Source of the DNA: Ochrobactrum teleogrylli
GTDB taxonomy: Bacteria; Pseudomonadota; Alphaproteobacteria; Rhizobiales; Rhizobiaceae
Assembly (NCBI RefSeq): GCF_006376685.1
Contig: NZ_VEWL01000021.1
Span: 1-47,882 of the forward strand
Reading direction: 5' to 3'
Length of the DNA stretch: 47,882 nt
The notes beneath the pieces were generated by a model, which made no database searches, was not told the DNA's origin, and saw only the letters and a program-made list of their open reading frames with translations. A program made the position numbers and the translations under genes. This document shows positions 17,631 to 25,650 of this stretch, piece by piece. Numbering within the stretch: position 1 is the first letter of the stretch; each line of letters begins with the position of its first letter.

Positions 17631-18512
17631 ATGGTAAAGAAGATGTTTATTGCCGCTTTGGCGGCTGCGCTTATGGTATCGACCGGCTCGGCTTTTGCTG
17701 AGGGGCAGCCTGTGGCTGTTTCCACGAAAGGTCAGGGCAAGGCACTGAGCGGTATTGCCGCTTCAATGAAAGAAGAAGAAGGCGCCCCGAAGCTCGGCGA
17801 AGGCGTCACCATGCGCGAGAAGAAGATGGATACGGAAATTACGCCGGAACAGAATTTCTCCCGCAGCAGGCAGTTCATCCACCGCTTCTATACGCCGGAA
17901 AAAGCGTCCAACGAACTGGTTATCCTGCTGCACGGTTCGGGCGGCAATGAAACCAGCCTTGTCCCGCTGGCGTCGAAAATCTGGCCGCGCGCCACGCTGC
18001 TCGGCATTCGTGGTCGTGTCATGCAGGACGGCGGCACGCGCTGGTACAAGCGCATCACGCCTGTCAAGTTCGACCAGAAGGATATCAAGCTCGAAGCCAA
18101 TGCCTTCGTGACGTTCCTGACGCGGCTTGCCGACGACAAGGACCTCGACCTTACGCACGCGACTTTCGTGGGCTATTCGAACGGCGCCAATCTCCTGGCG
18201 GCAACCATGATGCTGCATCCTGATCTGGTGAAGCGTGCCGTGCTGATGCGCTCGATGCCGGTGCTGGACAATGCGCCGGTTGCCAATCTGAGCAAGACGC
18301 GCGTGCTGACGATCACCGGCGAGGAAGACAAGCTCTACTCACCCTTTGCGCCCGCGCTTTCCGCGCTTCTGCGCTCCAGCGGCGCGCGCGTCGATGCGCG
18401 CACGATTGATGCCGATCACATGCTCGGCGACAAGGATGCCGCCGCGATCAGCCAGTGGGTCGCGTCGCTTGGACCAGACGGTGCGCCTGCGGTGTCAATG
18501 AGGAGACCGTGA
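17631..18512 (+). CDS. Secreted alpha/beta hydrolase (carboxylesterase type)
   Basis: The 293-residue protein has a signal peptide (MVKKMFIAALAAALMVSTGS, cleavage near AFA) and an alpha/beta-hydrolase domain from residue 85. It shows the oxyanion segment LLHGSGGNE, nucleophile elbow GYSNGAN (Ser at about 184), an acidic residue in TGEEDKLY and a His in DADHMLG, the full triad order. Overall shape is that of the phospholipase/carboxylesterase (abhydrolase_2) family, here exported to the periplasm. The substrate is unknown. Its stop abuts the octamer element at 18513-18640. Confidence 0.85.
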   Translation: MVKKMFIAALAAALMVSTGSAFAEGQPVAVSTKGQGKALSGIAASMKEEEGAPKLGEGVTMREKKMDTEITPEQNFSRSRQFIHRFYTPEKASNELVILLHGSGGNETSLVPLASKIWPRATLLGIRGRVMQDGGTRWYKRITPVKFDQKDIKLEANAFVTFLTRLADDKDLDLTHATFVGYSNGANLLAATMMLHPDLVKRAVLMRSMPVLDNAPVANLSKTRVLTITGEEDKLYSPFAPALSALLRSSGARVDARTIDADHMLGDKDAAAISQWVASLGPDGAPAVSMRRP

Positions 18513-18640
18513 GTTAGGGGAGTAGGGGAATAAGGGAATAGGGGAGTATGTTGGGCGAGAAGCGCCTGACACTCTTTTAAAACCTATTCCCCTATTCCCC
18601 TACTGCCTTACTCCCTTATTCCCCTAATCCCTTAAAGAGA
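18513..18640. repeat. Octamer inverted-repeat element A
   Basis: The left arm has four units of the type AGGGGAGT/AGGGGAAT/AAGGGAAT (18516-18547). After about 38 bp the right arm gives six or seven complementary units (ATTCCCCT, ACTGCCTT, ACTCCCTT, ATTCCCCT, AATCCCTT). The arms can pair into a long GC-rich hairpin between convergent genes. Here the units are mixed, without a long perfect run. The stop codon of the WD40 gene (18624-18626) lies in the right arm. Confidence 0.85.
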
Positions 18641-19598
18641 CGACGCCACAATCCCCCACTTCCGAACCGAAAGCGAGGCGGTGGCCCTGATCGTCCCAGC
18701 CCATGCTGGAGATGGCGCCCTTGCCGGGGCGGCGCAGCAGAACTTCCTTTTGATCGGCAAAACGAACCAGCATGATCATGCCGTCATTATAACCAATGGC
18801 GACGATATCCTCGACCGGATGGCAGGCAACCGCCGTTACCATGCTGTCGCCGCGCAGGCCAAGCTCAAGCGGGGCCTTACCCATCGGGCCGTCCTTGCCC
18901 GCAAAAGGCCAGACGATGGCCGCAGGCGCGCCGGATGTTGCAAGCCACTTGGCCTTCACGCTCCACGACCAGTCCTTCACCTTTGCCGGATAGCCGGTCA
19001 TGCGCATGTGCTTGGCGTCTTCCAGACGCCAGCCATGCAAGGCATTTTCCTGCATCGAGGTGATGAGAAAGCGGCCATCGGGCGAGAAAATGACGCCGAT
19101 ATGCGCGCCTTTCCATTCCAGTTCGACGGGCTTGGCGGCGGTGCCGGTCCAAATCAGCGTCGCCCCGTTGTAGCGGGCAATCGCAAGCCGCTGGCCCTTC
19201 GGCGCAAAGGCAATGCCTTCAACGCTGCGTTCCTGCGTGTATTCCTGCACTTTGCCGTCAGAGCTGCGCACCCATGCCGAACGGCCCGATGCAAAGCCGA
19301 CCGTACCGCCGGGACCGGCTGCAACAGCCGTCATCCATTTGCGCGGGACCTTGGCGAGTTCGGTCACCGTGCCGCTGGCATCGGTGCGGCAGACGCGACC
19401 GTCTTCGCCGCCGGTGATGAGCGACTTGCCGTCAACGGCAACCACAGCGCTCAACAGTCCGTCATGGGCCGTCGAACTCTGGTTGCCGTTATCCAGCCGA
19501 TGGATCGTCCCATCGGCCATGGCAAAGAAGGGAACGCCGCCGATGAAGCGCGCATGAAGACAATGACCTTCGAGGTCAAACGGGGCAACTGTAGGCAT
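18624..19598 (-). CDS. WD40-repeat protein next to CobW GTPase
   Basis: This 324-residue protein consists of about seven beta-propeller blades with degenerate WD40 repeats (AVDGKSLITGGEDGRVCRTD, ISFAPKGQRLAIARYNGA-like, FSPDGRFLITSMQENALHGW, VACHPVEDIVAIGYNDGMIM). It has no signal peptide and should be a cytoplasmic scaffold. It begins 16 bp after the CobW gene on the same strand, so they form an operon; the Zur-like site ahead of that gene suggests a role in zinc limitation. The last residues (LRD) and stop come from an octamer repeat arm. Its molecular role is unknown. Confidence 0.8.
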   Translation of the reverse strand: MPTVAPFDLEGHCLHARFIGGVPFFAMADGTIHRLDNGNQSSTAHDGLLSAVVAVDGKSLITGGEDGRVCRTDASGTVTELAKVPRKWMTAVAAGPGGTVGFASGRSAWVRSSDGKVQEYTQERSVEGIAFAPKGQRLAIARYNGATLIWTGTAAKPVELEWKGAHIGVIFSPDGRFLITSMQENALHGWRLEDAKHMRMTGYPAKVKDWSWSVKAKWLATSGAPAAIVWPFAGKDGPMGKAPLELGLRGDSMVTAVACHPVEDIVAIGYNDGMIMLVRFADQKEVLLRRPGKGAISSMGWDDQGHRLAFGSEVGDCGVVSLRD

Positions 19599-19614
19599 CA
19601 GTGTCCAGTATTTC

Positions 19615-20796
19615 TTATTTGACTTGGCAGTTTTCGAAACCGGCTTTCAATTCTGCCGGGTCGAGTTCGCGTCCGATGAAGACAAGTCGGCTTTCCCGCT
19701 TTTCTTCCGGCTTCCATGCGCGCTGGTGATCGCCTTCGATGATCATGTGAACGCCCTGAACCACATAGCGGTCCGGATCGTCCTTGAAAGCGATAATGCC
19801 CTTGAGGCGCAGAATGTTCGGCCCCTGCGTCTGGGTGATGTTCTGAATCCACGGGAAGAATTTCGCCGGATCGATATCACCGGCCCGCAACGAAACAGAC
19901 TTAACCGTCACATCGTGGATTGGCGAGGCATGATCGTGGTGGTGATGATCGTGGTCACAGTCCGGGCCGCAGACATGATCGTGGTCATGGTGATGATGAT
20001 CATGGTCGTGATCATGCGCATGGTGGTGGTGCCCGTGGTGGTCATGATGATGGTGGTCATGCCCGTGATCGTGGTCGCAATCCGGGCCACAGACATGATC
20101 GGGATGATCATGGTCGAGGAAATGCGGATCGTTTTCCAGCACGCGCTTCAGGTCGAAGGCGCCACGGTCCAAAACGCGCTCAAGCGGGATCGAGGCGCGC
20201 TCGGTGCGATGGATGATGGCATGCGGGTTGATGGCGCGGACCGTTGCTTCGATCGTGGCCAGTTCCTGCGGCGTCACCAGATCGGTCTTGTTGATCAGCA
20301 CGACATCAGCAAAGGCAATCTGGTCTTCGGCTTCGCGGCTGTCCTTGAGGCGCAGCGGCAGATGCTTGGCATCCACGAGGGCGACAACGGCGTCGAGGCC
20401 GGTCTTGGCGCGCACGTCGTCATCCATGAAGAAGGTCTGCGCGACCGGAACCGGATCGGCAAGGCCGGTGGTTTCCACGACGATGGCGTCGAAACGGCCC
20501 GGACGGCGCATCAGACCTTCCACCACGCGGATCAGGTCGCCGCGCACGGTGCAGCAGATGCAGCCATTGTTCATTTCGTAGATTTCTTCATCCGACTCGA
20601 CGATCAGGTCGTTGTCGATGCCGATCTCGCCGAATTCATTGACGATAACGGCATAACGCTTGCCGTGATTCTCGGTCAGAATGCGGTTGAGAAGGGTGGT
20701 TTTGCCCGAGCCCAGATAGCCGGTCAGAACGGTAACGGGAATGCGGCCAGCTTCAGTGGTCGCCTCTGCTGTGGTTTGGGCTTCAGCCTGGCTCAT
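19615..20796 (-). CDS. CobW/COG0523 metallochaperone GTPase with His-rich loop
   Basis: This is a G3E GTPase of the COG0523 class, whose characterised members deliver zinc to target enzymes under zinc starvation. In the 393-residue form starting at ATG 20796 (AGAGG 7 nt upstream), Walker [10 protein letters not shown] is at 26-34, the metal-binding CICC at 79-82, and the guanine motif NKTD follows near 170. Between the GTPase and C-terminal CobW_C domains lies an Asp/His-rich loop of roughly 75 residues with two CGPDCDHDH blocks, a strong metal-binding sequence. Starts at 20871 and 20802 are also open. It is first in an operon with the WD40 gene. Confidence 0.92.
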   Translation of the reverse strand: MSQAEAQTTAEATTEAGRIPVTVLTGYLGSGKTTLLNRILTENHGKRYAVIVNEFGEIGIDNDLIVESDEEIYEMNNGCICCTVRGDLIRVVEGLMRRPGRFDAIVVETTGLADPVPVAQTFFMDDDVRAKTGLDAVVALVDAKHLPLRLKDSREAEDQIAFADVVLINKTDLVTPQELATIEATVRAINPHAIIHRTERASIPLERVLDRGAFDLKRVLENDPHFLDHDHPDHVCGPDCDHDHGHDHHHHDHHGHHHHAHDHDHDHHHHDHDHVCGPDCDHDHHHHDHASPIHDVTVKSVSLRAGDIDPAKFFPWIQNITQTQGPNILRLKGIIAFKDDPDRYVVQGVHMIIEGDHQRAWKPEEKRESRLVFIGRELDPAELKAGFENCQVK

Positions 20797-20908
20797 GATC
20801 ATGCCTCTAGACGTTGCGGCCCCGGATCGGTCGGTGCGCAAAGGCGCATGCCGGGACTTCGGATCGGACATTTCATATAAGGGAACGACGACAGTAATGC
20901 CATATGCA

Positions 20909-20925
20909 ATGCTATATTATTACAT
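20909..20925. promoter_or_regulatory. Candidate Zur operator upstream of the CobW gene
   Basis: ATGCTATATTATTACAT (17 bp) is symmetric at six of eight pairs. It closely resembles the alphaproteobacterial Zur consensus as I know it (ATGTTATAATATAACAT-like). It lies 113 bp upstream of the chosen CobW start. Repression by Zn-Zur and induction in low zinc is inferred from the match and from the gene type. Confidence 0.6.
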
Positions 20926-20959
20926 ATGCCCCTTCACATTCGCGCCATCGGTATGAACC

Positions 20960-21718
20960 CTAGGATTTGAACCGCACCAGATCGAAGCGATGGACATCGC
21001 GCAGCAGTTCGACAAAGCCGGATACGGCATTGGCGATCAGCTTTTCGCCTGCTTCCGCCGTTGCTGCGGCAGCGTTGCCTGCAACGCCTTCCGGGTTGAG
21101 ATCGTGCATCTTCCAGCCAAATGCGTGCGGACCATAGGCGCGCAGGAACTTGAATTCCTCGGCGTAGCGTGACTGGGCGTTGCTGAAATTGCGTGCTTTC
21201 GACATATCCACCAGATCGGGCCGCAGCGCCAGCATCACCGAGGTTTCGATAAAGCCGCCATGAATATCGAGCGCCTTTTCTTCCGGCCTGATCAGGCCGT
21301 CCGGCAGGCCGAAGCGGGTCCAGCTCGTCGCGACTGCGAGCATGCCGAGCCGGACGCGCAATTCGGTCGCCACGATGGTCATCAATGGCGAGTTGCCGCC
21401 ATGGGCGTTCAGCATGACCAGCTTGCGGATGCCGCCCGCATGCAGGTTTTCGCCGATGCCGATCCACTGGTTGACCGCTTCCGAAAAGGCAAGGCTCTGT
21501 GTGCCTTCGGTATCCATGTGTTCGATGGAATAGCCGACTGGCTGCACCGGCAGGAAATTGACGTTTAGACCAGCCGGTATCGCCTCGCCAACCCGCGCGG
21601 CAATGCCTTCCGCGATGATCGTGTCCGTCTCGAACGGCAGGTGAGGGCCATGCTGTTCGTGTGCGCCAAGGGGCAGGACGACAATCATATCGCTGTTCTG
21701 ATCGCGCAGTTCCGTCAT
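20960..21718 (-). CDS. Creatininase-family amidohydrolase
   Basis: The 252-residue protein has the creatininase metal-site motifs VVLPLGAHEQHGPHLPFETD (about residues 14-33) and LNAHGGNSPL (about 101-110), with a further conserved SGHIG-equivalent missing. Family members hydrolyse creatinine, formamides (riboflavin/F420 pathways) or mycofactocin peptide, so the substrate is open. The start at 21718 has AGGAAA just upstream. It is divergent from the marR gene. It ends just before the Zur-type promoter of the CobW operon. Confidence 0.85.
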   Translation of the reverse strand: MTELRDQNSDMIVVLPLGAHEQHGPHLPFETDTIIAEGIAARVGEAIPAGLNVNFLPVQPVGYSIEHMDTEGTQSLAFSEAVNQWIGIGENLHAGGIRKLVMLNAHGGNSPLMTIVATELRVRLGMLAVATSWTRFGLPDGLIRPEEKALDIHGGFIETSVMLALRPDLVDMSKARNFSNAQSRYAEEFKFLRAYGPHAFGWKMHDLNPEGVAGNAAAATAEAGEKLIANAVSGFVELLRDVHRFDLVRFKS

Positions 21719-21924
21719 ATTTTCCTCACTGTTTTTTTCTGGTGGTCGAACCTAACGTCGGTTCGCCGGGGGGGCAACCCAAGCGGTAAAAACACCGCCC
21801 CTCACTTCAGCGAAATGTTTTTAACCTTGTTGTTTCATAAGTCGGACAATATTTTACGCTATAAACATCTCCGGCAATGTCGATCGAGCGACAGAATGAA
21901 GTCGCAACAAAGGGTGAGGTGGCG

Positions 21925-22416
21925 ATGAACAAGGACAATAAAGCGGTTGTACTTTATCGGCTGCAATCCGTGGCGCGTCTTTCAAGAACAGTTCTGGCCA
22001 CACGGCTTCTGGAACAGGGACTTTATGCCGGACAGGATGCGGTCATGCTGCAACTGGCCGCTGAAGACGGTCTCACACCCGGCGTGCTTGCGCAGCGGCT
22101 TGGCGTGCGCCCGCCAACCATCACCAAGACGATTGCCCGCCTGCAAGGGCAGGGTTTTGTCGCCAAGCGTGCATCCGATACCGACCAGCGCCAGTCGCAT
22201 GTTTATCTGACGCAGGCGGGACTTGAGACGATCAAGGCCATCGAGAAATCCATTCGCAAGACCGACAAGGACATGCTGAAGGGCCTCGACAAGAAAGAGC
22301 GCAAGACGTTCCTGAAAATGCTGGGTCGTATGGAAGGCAATCTGGCGCTGCGCGGTCTGTCGCGTGTGGCGGAAGAACCGTCCGCCGATGCCATTGACGA
22401 CGACGAAGCTGAATAA
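21925..22416 (+). CDS. MarR-family transcriptional regulator
   Basis: The 163-residue form from ATG 21925 has GGTGAGG upstream; ATG 21877 would add 16 residues. The winged-helix domain is visible: DAVMLQLAAEDGLTPGVLAQ, then RLGVRPPTITKTIARLQGQG (recognition helix) and the wing RASDTDQRQSHVYLT. It is a cytoplasmic dimeric DNA-binding protein. The C-terminus is acidic (ADAIDDDEAE). It diverges from the creatininase gene, which it may control. The ligand is unknown. Confidence 0.9.
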   Translation: MNKDNKAVVLYRLQSVARLSRTVLATRLLEQGLYAGQDAVMLQLAAEDGLTPGVLAQRLGVRPPTITKTIARLQGQGFVAKRASDTDQRQSHVYLTQAGLETIKAIEKSIRKTDKDMLKGLDKKERKTFLKMLGRMEGNLALRGLSRVAEEPSADAIDDDEAE

Positions 22417-22475
22417 GCGGCGGCGGTTTCAGCTTGATGCCAAAAATACTTTCAATTCAATAATTGCAATGGCAT

Positions 22476-22483
22476 AACCGTTT
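22476..22483. promoter_or_regulatory. Possible LacI-type operator core
   Basis: AACCGTTT fits the AAnCGnTT centre common to LacI-family operators and lies 66 bp upstream of the lacI-type gene at 22550. Symmetry does not extend far, so this is a weak candidate for autoregulation. Confidence 0.3.
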
Positions 22484-22549
22484 TAATGATGACGCCCTTG
22501 TGACATGTGACGCGGGGCTTTCGTAGCATGGACCGTTGGGGGAGGCGAC

Positions 22550-23569
22550 TTGGCCCAGAAAATCAAGCTTTCGACCATCGCTGATGCGCTGGGTGTTTCG
22601 ACGGCTACCGTTTCGCTTGCGCTGCGCGACAGTCCGCTTGTTGCCGACCAGACCCGTGAGAAGATCAAGGAACATGCCCGCGCCATCGGTTATATCTACA
22701 ACCGCAGGGCAGCGAGCCTGCGCACGTCGCGGTCGGGGATTGTCGGTGTCGTGGTGCACGACATCATGAACCCGTTTTTCGCGGAAATTCTGAAATCCAT
22801 CGAATCGGAACTCGACCGGTCCCGCCAGACCTTCATTCTGTCCAACCATTACGACCAGCTGGAAAAGCAGCGCACCTTCATGGACACGCTTTTGCAGCTT
22901 GGCGCCGACGGGGTGATCATGTCGCCCGCCATCGGTACGCCGCCGGAAGATATCCAGATCGCCGAGGATAACGGCCTGCCGGTCGTTTTCATCGCGCGCA
23001 GTGTCGAGGGCGTGCATGCGCCCGTGTTTCGGGGCGACGATGCTTATGGCGTCGGCCTTGCCACCAATCACCTGATTTCGCTTGGTCACAAGCGCATCGC
23101 AATGATCGGCGGCACTGACCAGACCTCGACCGGTCGCGACCGTTATCGCGGTTATGTTCAGGCGATGGAGAAGGCCGGGCTTGAAGTGCGCGACGACTGG
23201 CGCATCGCGGGTCCGCGCACCAAACAGGGCGGGTTTGAAGTCGCGCCGCAGTTCCTCGCCTTGAAGGACAAGCCGACGGCTGCCGTGTGCTGGAACGACC
23301 TGACCGCAATCGGCCTGATGAATGGCATCGCGCGCGCCGGGCTTGTGCCGGGCGACGACATATCCGTCACCGGCTATGACGATCTGGAAGAGGCGGCGAT
23401 TGCAACGCCTGCGCTTACGACCGTCTGGAACGGCCAGCGCGAGGTCGGACGCCGCGCCGCCCGCGCTTTGCTCGATCAGCTGAACGGTGTCGAGGTTGCC
23501 TCGACGCAGGAACTCATCAAGCCGGAACTGCATATAAGGCAATCGACGTCCAAGCCTAAACAGCCCTGA
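22550..23569 (+). CDS. LacI-family transcriptional regulator
   Basis: The 339-residue regulator begins with a TTG codon behind a strong GGGGGAGG. The N-terminal helix-turn-helix (KLSTIADALGVSTATVSLAL) and hinge (YIYNRRAASLRTSR) are followed by a periplasmic-binding-protein-like effector domain (about 62-330) with motifs NPFFAEI, GADGVIMSP, GHKRIAMIGG and VTGYDD. The effector is probably a sugar or sugar acid. The 2-hydroxyacid dehydrogenase gene begins 79 bp downstream on the same strand and is the most likely partner. Confidence 0.93.
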   Translation: MAQKIKLSTIADALGVSTATVSLALRDSPLVADQTREKIKEHARAIGYIYNRRAASLRTSRSGIVGVVVHDIMNPFFAEILKSIESELDRSRQTFILSNHYDQLEKQRTFMDTLLQLGADGVIMSPAIGTPPEDIQIAEDNGLPVVFIARSVEGVHAPVFRGDDAYGVGLATNHLISLGHKRIAMIGGTDQTSTGRDRYRGYVQAMEKAGLEVRDDWRIAGPRTKQGGFEVAPQFLALKDKPTAAVCWNDLTAIGLMNGIARAGLVPGDDISVTGYDDLEEAAIATPALTTVWNGQREVGRRAARALLDQLNGVEVASTQELIKPELHIRQSTSKPKQP

Positions 23570-23648
23570 TTTCCACGCTCCGGGTCCGGTTCAAGCTGAC
23601 CGGCTACCGGTCTCCCACGAACTGCGAAATGCCCAGAGGAATATTGTC

Positions 23649-24626
23649 ATGACCAAGCGCGACGCAACCGTTCTGGTGCTCGGTAACTTCAACGATTATG
23701 CCGTCGAACGCCTGTCGGGTGAGTTTTCGGTACGCCGCATCCCGCGCGGCGACGCGGCGCTCGTTGATGCGGCCTGGGCTGGCGATGTGCAGGGCATTGC
23801 CAGCATGTCCACCGTGGATGCCGCGCTCATCGACGCTTTGCCCAATCTGAAGATCATCGGCAATTTCGGCGTCGGTTATGATGCCGTCGATGCCAAACAT
23901 GCCGCCACCCGCAACGTGATGGTCACCAACACGCCGGACGTACTGACCGACGAAGTGGCCGACACGGCGCTCGGCCTTTTGATCGATACGGTGCGCGAAT
24001 TGTCGAAGTCGCAGGAATTCCTGCGTGCGGGCCGCTGGGAAAAGGAAGGCCGCTATCCGCTGTCGAAGCTTTCGCTGCGCGGACGCAAGGTCGGCATTTT
24101 CGGCCTTGGCCGTATCGGCAAGGCGGTCGCCCATCGTGTGGAAGCGTTTGGCCTGCCGGTTTCCTACCATAACCGCCGCAAGGCGGAAGGTGTCGCTTAC
24201 GATTATTATCCAAGCCTGCTTGAGCTGGCCAAGGCGGTCGACACGCTTATTCTGGTTGCGCCGGGTGGTGCGGAAACGGCCAAGGCGGTCAATGCTGACG
24301 TGCTGCAAGCACTCGGTTCCGATGGCGTTCTGATCAATGTCGGTCGCGGCTCGCTGGTCGATGAAGACGCGCTGGCCAAGGCTTTGAATGACGGCACGAT
24401 TGCGGCTGCGGGACTGGATGTTTTCTCCAACGAACCATCCGTGCCGCAGGGCCTGCTCGATGCGCCCAACACGGTTTTGCTGCCGCATATCGCATCCGCA
24501 TCGCACAAGACCCGTCAGGCCATGGCCGATCTGGTGATCGATAATCTCATTGCGTGGTTCGATACCGGCAAGGCGATCACGCCGGTGCCGGAGACGGAGC
24601 ATGTTATGGGGGTAGGGAGCAAGTGA
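23649..24626 (+). CDS. D-isomer-specific 2-hydroxyacid dehydrogenase
   Basis: This 325-residue NAD(P)H enzyme interconverts 2-keto and D-2-hydroxy acids (glyoxylate/hydroxypyruvate reductase subgroup is likely). The substrate-domain segment GNFGVGYDAVD, the nucleotide motif GIFGLGRIGKAVAHR (about residues 151-165), the catalytic Arg in NVGRGSLVDEDAL, Glu in DVFSNEP and His in LLPHIASAS are all present. It follows the LacI regulator and may be controlled by it. The start has GGAA in front. The substrate is not determined. Confidence 0.9.
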   Translation: MTKRDATVLVLGNFNDYAVERLSGEFSVRRIPRGDAALVDAAWAGDVQGIASMSTVDAALIDALPNLKIIGNFGVGYDAVDAKHAATRNVMVTNTPDVLTDEVADTALGLLIDTVRELSKSQEFLRAGRWEKEGRYPLSKLSLRGRKVGIFGLGRIGKAVAHRVEAFGLPVSYHNRRKAEGVAYDYYPSLLELAKAVDTLILVAPGGAETAKAVNADVLQALGSDGVLINVGRGSLVDEDALAKALNDGTIAAAGLDVFSNEPSVPQGLLDAPNTVLLPHIASASHKTRQAMADLVIDNLIAWFDTGKAITPVPETEHVMGVGSK

Positions 24627-24759
24627 AATGGCAGTTTAATAGGTGTTTCGAACCTGTTTTACTTCCGTGTCGATTGTACTCTGCGCTGGATCGATTTCCC
24701 GACGCGCCTTGCGACCAAATATTGCCGGGTTGCGAGAATATTTCTCGCAACGTTGCGGT

Positions 24760-24975
24760 AATTCTCTGCTCAAATAATAATTATATATTCCAATTTTATT
24801 TCATTAATATCTTGGGATTAGATGGGTTATCTGTAATTAATATATGTATATTTAAATAAGAAAAGAATTGTTTTCAATTTGGAACTCATGTATCTAAAAT
24901 ATGGGGTGTAATTTACCTGAAATCTGCTATATTGAATATATTATAATTGTAAATTTTATATATTTGGAGTGTATT
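24760..24975 (+). promoter_or_regulatory. AT-rich region before secreted protein gene
   Basis: About 215 bp of low-GC sequence with many TA steps precede the gene at 24976. Short open frames here have no ribosome-binding site or family features. It resembles the AT-rich leader of the autotransporter and may be a silenced promoter; that is inference. Confidence 0.3.
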
Positions 24976-25503
24976 ATGCGTACGATTATTTTTAGTGCTC
25001 TGGCGCTGTTCGCGTCTGTATCAGTATCTCATGCTGATTTTCAGTGTCCCGCTGGACAACCGGCATGGCATGCCGCGGACGATGAAGGTACCGATTATTA
25101 TATCTATGGACCGCATGGCCTTGATTGGGGAAAACCTTCTGACGAGGATCAGGGAGGTAAGCTCTATCTGGAAAGGTGGGATGACGGGGGGATTACCTGG
25201 CGAGTTTCGGTAGACCGAACATTTTCGAACGGTGTATCAACAAGCTACATGGTGTTCCCTATCGATCCCAAAAAGGCAGAAGAAGTCGGTAACAAAGAAG
25301 ACGAAATCACCGTCCCCTACGAGACGATTGATGAAGATGGGCAAGAGTTTAAATACCTTGTTGTATCCCCTTTAATGCAGCAGGCTTGGTATGCGGGAGG
25401 GTTTAAAGTTGAGAAGTTTAATAATTCGGCTGCAAAGCTAGGAAAAGACCCTATCGTTGCGCCGAACGTCTATAAGAAAATCGATTGCAATACGAGAAAA
25501 TGA
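24976..25503 (+). CDS. Secreted protein of unknown function
   Basis: The 175-residue protein starts at ATG 24976 behind TGGAG; an upstream in-frame ATG (24901) encodes an unlikely extension. A signal peptide (MRTIIFSALALFASVSVSHA) is followed by a mature chain of about 155 residues with two cysteines near its ends (FQCPAG and IDCNTRK) that could form a disulfide. The chain is rich in Asp, Glu, Tyr and Trp. I recognise no family. The AT-rich upstream region and codon choice richer in A/T than the flanking genes hint at acquired or silenced DNA. Confidence 0.7.
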   Translation: MRTIIFSALALFASVSVSHADFQCPAGQPAWHAADDEGTDYYIYGPHGLDWGKPSDEDQGGKLYLERWDDGGITWRVSVDRTFSNGVSTSYMVFPIDPKKAEEVGNKEDEITVPYETIDEDGQEFKYLVVSPLMQQAWYAGGFKVEKFNNSAAKLGKDPIVAPNVYKKIDCNTRK

Positions 25504-25515
25504 CCAAGGGAAGGT

Positions 25516-25650
25516 AGTAGGGGAGTAAGTGAAGAAGGAGCTTGATCGACGCCACCGCGTCAATCACCCTATTCCCCTATTCCCCTATTCCCCTATTCCC
25601 CTATTCCCCTATTCCCCTATTCCCCTATTCCCCTATTCCCCTATGCTCCC
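25516..25650. repeat. Octamer inverted-repeat element B, with nine-copy array
   Basis: The short left arm has AGTAGGGGAGTAAG at 25516-25530. The right arm holds nine perfect tandem copies of ATTCCCCT (25571-25642), followed by one degenerate unit. Perfect repetition over 72 bp marks a likely length-variable locus. The stop codon of the minus-strand gene (25625-25627) lies inside the array. Confidence 0.95.

Noticed and set aside
19624..20880. Long plus-strand open frame of 418 codons opposite the CobW gene
   Set aside because: It mirrors the conserved CobW gene; its translation is a low-complexity run of Val/Met from the His-coding strand and has no family features.
25571..25642. CRISPR array
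   Set aside because: Repeats are 8 bp, directly adjacent, without spacers, and there are no cas genes; it is a microsatellite.
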